A stretch of DNA of 64,000 nt from CBDBND01 sp965262665 (GTDB lineage: Bacteria; Pseudomonadota; Alphaproteobacteria; Rhodospirillales; Rhodospirillaceae), in the NCBI GenBank assembly GCA_965262665.1, contig CBDHFR010000003.1, positions 372,001-436,000 of the forward strand, given 5' to 3'. A program made the translations under genes and the position numbers. Below are positions 61,980 to 64,000 of this stretch, piece by piece (positions within the stretch are counted from its first letter, which is position 1; the number at the start of each line of letters is the position of its first letter). The notes beneath the pieces were generated by a model. That model was not told where the DNA came from, did not search any database, and worked only from the letters and a program-made list of their open reading frames with translations.

Positions 61980-62632
61980 TGAGGTGATGAACCACTGTCA
62001 ACGAACTGACCATTTGCCCAGAGTCCTTCTTTTATGGACGTATCTGGATTGGTCAGCCGTCCTTGACCATTGGGCATGCCGTCTTTCCATTCTCCGTAAA
62101 ACACACCGCCGTCGGGCAAGATGAAACGGCCTAGGCCGCCAGGCTTACCTTCGAACCAATCGCCGAAGTAGATTCCGCCGCTGGGATAAACAAACGTGCC
62201 CTTGCCCTGTTTGTCGCCGTGATTGTAACCGCCGGCATAAGTGCCACCGTCATTGTACATAACGGTCCCGTGCCCGTGCTCCCGATCATCATGCAATCCA
62301 ACGTATTTACCTCCGTTCGACCAAGCCCAAGGACCATTGGTTTGAGGTTCATCGCCACTCCACTCTATCGCGTACTTGGCACGGTTCACAAAAGTGTATA
62401 CAGCGCGCCCCTTGCGTTCACCGTTTTGCCAATCGCCAACGAATTCACCACCGTTTGCGAGCTTCAATGTTCCATAGCCATGGCGCTTTCCGTCTTTCCA
62501 CTGGCCGATGTATTGGGAGCCGTCATCATATTTCATGCGGCCCTGTCCATTAGTGCAATCACCGTCAACGCACTCAGCAAGGGCTGGATAACTGAATAGG
62601 AATGCCAAAAGAAAGGGTGCGGTATATTTCAT
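61976..62632 (-). CDS. MORN-repeat exported protein
   Basis: 218 residues from MKYTAPFLLAFLFSYPALAE, a signal peptide; an upstream TTG start would add 11 residues. At least seven MORN-type repeats follow, for example YIGQWKDGKRHGYGTLKLAN, FVGDWQNGERKGRAVYTF, YAGGYNHGDKQGKGTFVYPS, YFGDWFEGKPGGLGRFILPD and FYGEWKDGMPNGQGRLTNPD. A CxxxC pair (ECVDGDCTNGQG) opens the mature protein. MORN repeats bind lipids or proteins in other systems. Coupling by ATGA overlap to a cytoplasmic monooxygenase gene is unusual. Confidence 0.85.
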   Translation of the reverse strand: MKYTAPFLLAFLFSYPALAECVDGDCTNGQGRMKYDDGSQYIGQWKDGKRHGYGTLKLANGGEFVGDWQNGERKGRAVYTFVNRAKYAIEWSGDEPQTNGPWAWSNGGKYVGLHDDREHGHGTVMYNDGGTYAGGYNHGDKQGKGTFVYPSGGIYFGDWFEGKPGGLGRFILPDGGVFYGEWKDGMPNGQGRLTNPDTSIKEGLWANGQFVDSGSSPQ

Positions 62633-62665
62633 TTCAATATCTCGTAAGTTTAAGCTTGAAAGCAA

Positions 62666-62852
62666 TCTGACTTACCATAGACCGAAATTGACATTACAGC
62701 AGGCCAAAACAGCATTGTCATTGCGCAACCAGTAGGTCACTGGAGTCATAACTACTCCAACATTGGCTGTACCTCTAAATATCACTTAAAACTAAGCTGT
62801 TGGGTGCAAGAGACTCACCACTTCATTGAGTACACGCTCACCACTCGAGCCA
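62666..62852. other. Intergenic region between IclR-like and MORN genes
   Basis: 187 bp, AT-rich, no gene recognised. It probably carries the promoter and regulator site for the MORN-monooxygenase-hydrolase operon, but I see no clear inverted repeat typical of an IclR operator. Confidence 0.35.
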
Positions 62853-63612
62853 TTAGCGCTTGGATAAAGAAGATTGAAATTCGTTGCCTATTTTTAATGC
62901 TGCATCGAAAAGTAAGGGCAAAATTTCTTTCTTGATTTGCGGTCCCTTTAGGGCGGATGAATAGTATCGCATGGCAAGACACGCAAATATTCGGTCACTA
63001 GAAAAGAGCGGCACCAAAATCACCGACCGGGATTTTTCGACGCGCTTGGCATACCCCGCTCTTCGCACATTCGCGAATTGCCGCGCCATACTGGTTTTGT
63101 TATTGAACACCGAATTGAAAGGCTTTTGACCGGCTTCGGTTGCCATTTCGATCAAGGTATCACGTTGATTCTCATCACAATAAGTTAGAAAAACCATTCC
63201 AGATGCACTACCTAATAGCGGTACCCGATGTCCCGTGCAAAACGGTTTTGCGACAAAGGACTCTCAAAGTCTGTATTCAAGCGAATGAGCATGAAAATTC
63301 CAGATGGAGTGGAAAGGGTTAGTGGCCAAACCAAATCCATTTCCTGAATGATTGGACGTGCAATATTGTCGACCCAAAGCTCGTCAGAGTATCCGTCGGC
63401 CAAAGTTCGGACCCTCAACTCTAACCAATATTGACCTGAGTTATTATCCCTTCGAATGAAGTTCGATTCTCGCAAGGCTTCCAATAACCGAAAAGCTGTT
63501 CCTCGCGTTAGCCTGTACCACGCGCTACTGCATTTGCATTTGAGCCGTTGTGCACATTGAGATATTCGAGAATCTTCAGACCGGGATTGAATGACTGTAC
63601 CGGCTGCGTCAC
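62853..63612 (-). pseudogene. IclR family transcriptional regulator, two one-base deletions
   Basis: Joining three frames gives a regulator of about 254 residues from a GTG at 63612. The frames read SFNPGLKILEYLNVHNGSNA, NAVARGTG then LTRGTAFRLLEALRESNFIR (winged helix-turn-helix), ELWVDNIARPIIQEM and finally VPLLGSASGMVFLTYCDENQ, the effector-binding domain. Each break is repaired by one base: GCTAACG to GCTTAACG near 63510, and GTTTTGC to GTTTTTGC near 63240. It is co-oriented with and upstream of the MORN-monooxygenase-hydrolase operon and is its likely regulator. If the indels are real the protein is dead. Confidence 0.8.
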
Positions 63613-63697
63613 AGAATGGCACTTTCCGTTGAGACCGCAATTAGCTCACTTTATGAGCTTTAAGCTGGCAAGAATCCAGTACGAGAGTAGTTTTTAG

Positions 63698-63793
63698 GGC
63701 ACTGTCAGAGTAAATCGCCTTGAGTTGAAAAGTAAGGTCTCCTAGCCTCCAGAGATGCATAATCCCTTCCGTTATTTCAACAGCTCGCCCGAG
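63698..63793 (+). mobile_element. IS6 element, 5' fragment
   Basis: 96 bp matching the start of the plus-strand IS6 copies (GGCACTGTCAGAGTAAATCG through TTCAACAGCTCGCCCGAG). It is cut off where another IS6 begins. Confidence 0.8.
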
Positions 63794-64000
63794 GGCATTG
63801 TCAGACCAACTGGCCCGGAGCAGAAGAAACCATAATACAGGATCTTCAGGTAGCAAGTTGACGCCACTCGACCAGGGCAGTGGCTCGGGCTTGTTTGAAA
63901 ATATCGCGGCGGTTGAGATGGCGTTGGTGGTTGAAATGGTTGTGGATCGAAGCATGGACGGAGGCGAATTTCTGTAGGGTCTTGATGTCTCTGAACCGAG
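63794..64000 (-). mobile_element. IS6 element, truncated by window end
   Basis: Begins GGCATTGTCAGACC at 63794 in minus orientation, followed by the 3' part of the transposase. It continues past base 64000. It lies inside or against another IS6 fragment. Confidence 0.85.
63846..64000 (-). CDS. IS6 family transposase, C-terminal part (runs off the window)
   Basis: About 51 codons, ending ALVEWRQLAT and TGA at 63848-63846. Upstream codons encode NHFNHQRHLNRRDIFKQARA and RFRDIKTLQKFASVHASIHN, identical in type to the copies at 34455 and 55417. The catalytic core lies beyond the window. Confidence 0.85.
   Translation of the reverse strand, partial: RFRDIKTLQKFASVHASIHNHFNHQRHLNRRDIFKQARATALVEWRQLAT

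Overview
The window looks like a chromosomal stretch of a Gram-negative alphaproteobacterium. The evidence is TonB-dependent receptors with signal peptides, twin-arginine leaders, an ftsE-ftsX-ydcF-plsC cluster and a B12-dependent (class II) ribonucleotide reductase. No rRNA, tRNA or CRISPR array was recognised. It mixes a few core genes with a large catabolic gene set and a heavy load of insertion sequences (IS6, IS630, IS21, IS5, IS1182, IS1380, IS3, IS110 and IS481 types), most of them broken.

Layout. 1-2.7 kb: cyclopropane fatty acid synthase (cut by the window edge, frameshifted), a VOC protein and an OsmC protein. 2.8-3.8 kb: a decayed IS630. 4-6.5 kb: TonB receptor. 6.9-9.3 kb: a YcnI-like protein, then IS3, TraD, IS630 and IS21 debris. 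9.5-13.4 kb (minus): a three-gene run of solute-binding protein, serine hydrolase (frameshifted) and alpha/beta hydrolase. 14.2-29.1 kb (plus): TonB receptor, two DUF1838 proteins, a beta-lactamase-like protein lacking its catalytic residues, DUF3604, GMC oxidoreductase, phytanoyl-CoA dioxygenase-like enzyme, cupin, MFS transporter, VOC protein and a second solute-binding protein. 29.2-39.5 kb: IS debris enclosing a chimeric integrase, a secreted HemF-like protein, a dioxygenase fragment, an alpha/beta hydrolase, an ornithine cyclodeaminase family enzyme and a sulfotransferase-like tail. 39.6-45.9 kb (minus): core genes nrdJ, plsC, ydcF, ftsX and ftsE. 46-56.2 kb: an IS graveyard in which one FAD-dependent dehydrogenase gene is split into three by an IS5 and an IS630. 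56.2-63.6 kb: acyl-CoA dehydrogenase fragment, branched-chain aminotransferase, MFS transporter, two alpha/beta hydrolases, FAD monooxygenase, MORN-repeat protein and a frameshifted IclR regulator. The window ends inside another IS6.

How it fits together (inference). TonB receptors would import a bulky or hydrophobic compound. Exported DUF1838, DUF3604 and hydrolase-like proteins would act on it in the periplasm. GMC, PhyH-type, FAD and VOC enzymes with alpha/beta hydrolases would oxidise and cleave it, MFS carriers would move products, and IclR may control the right-hand set. The substrate cannot be read from sequence.

Many catabolic ORFs carry single-base indels, mostly in homopolymer runs. 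These may be sequencing errors or real decay. Several genes are cut exactly at IS6 ends, which points to IS6-driven deletion.
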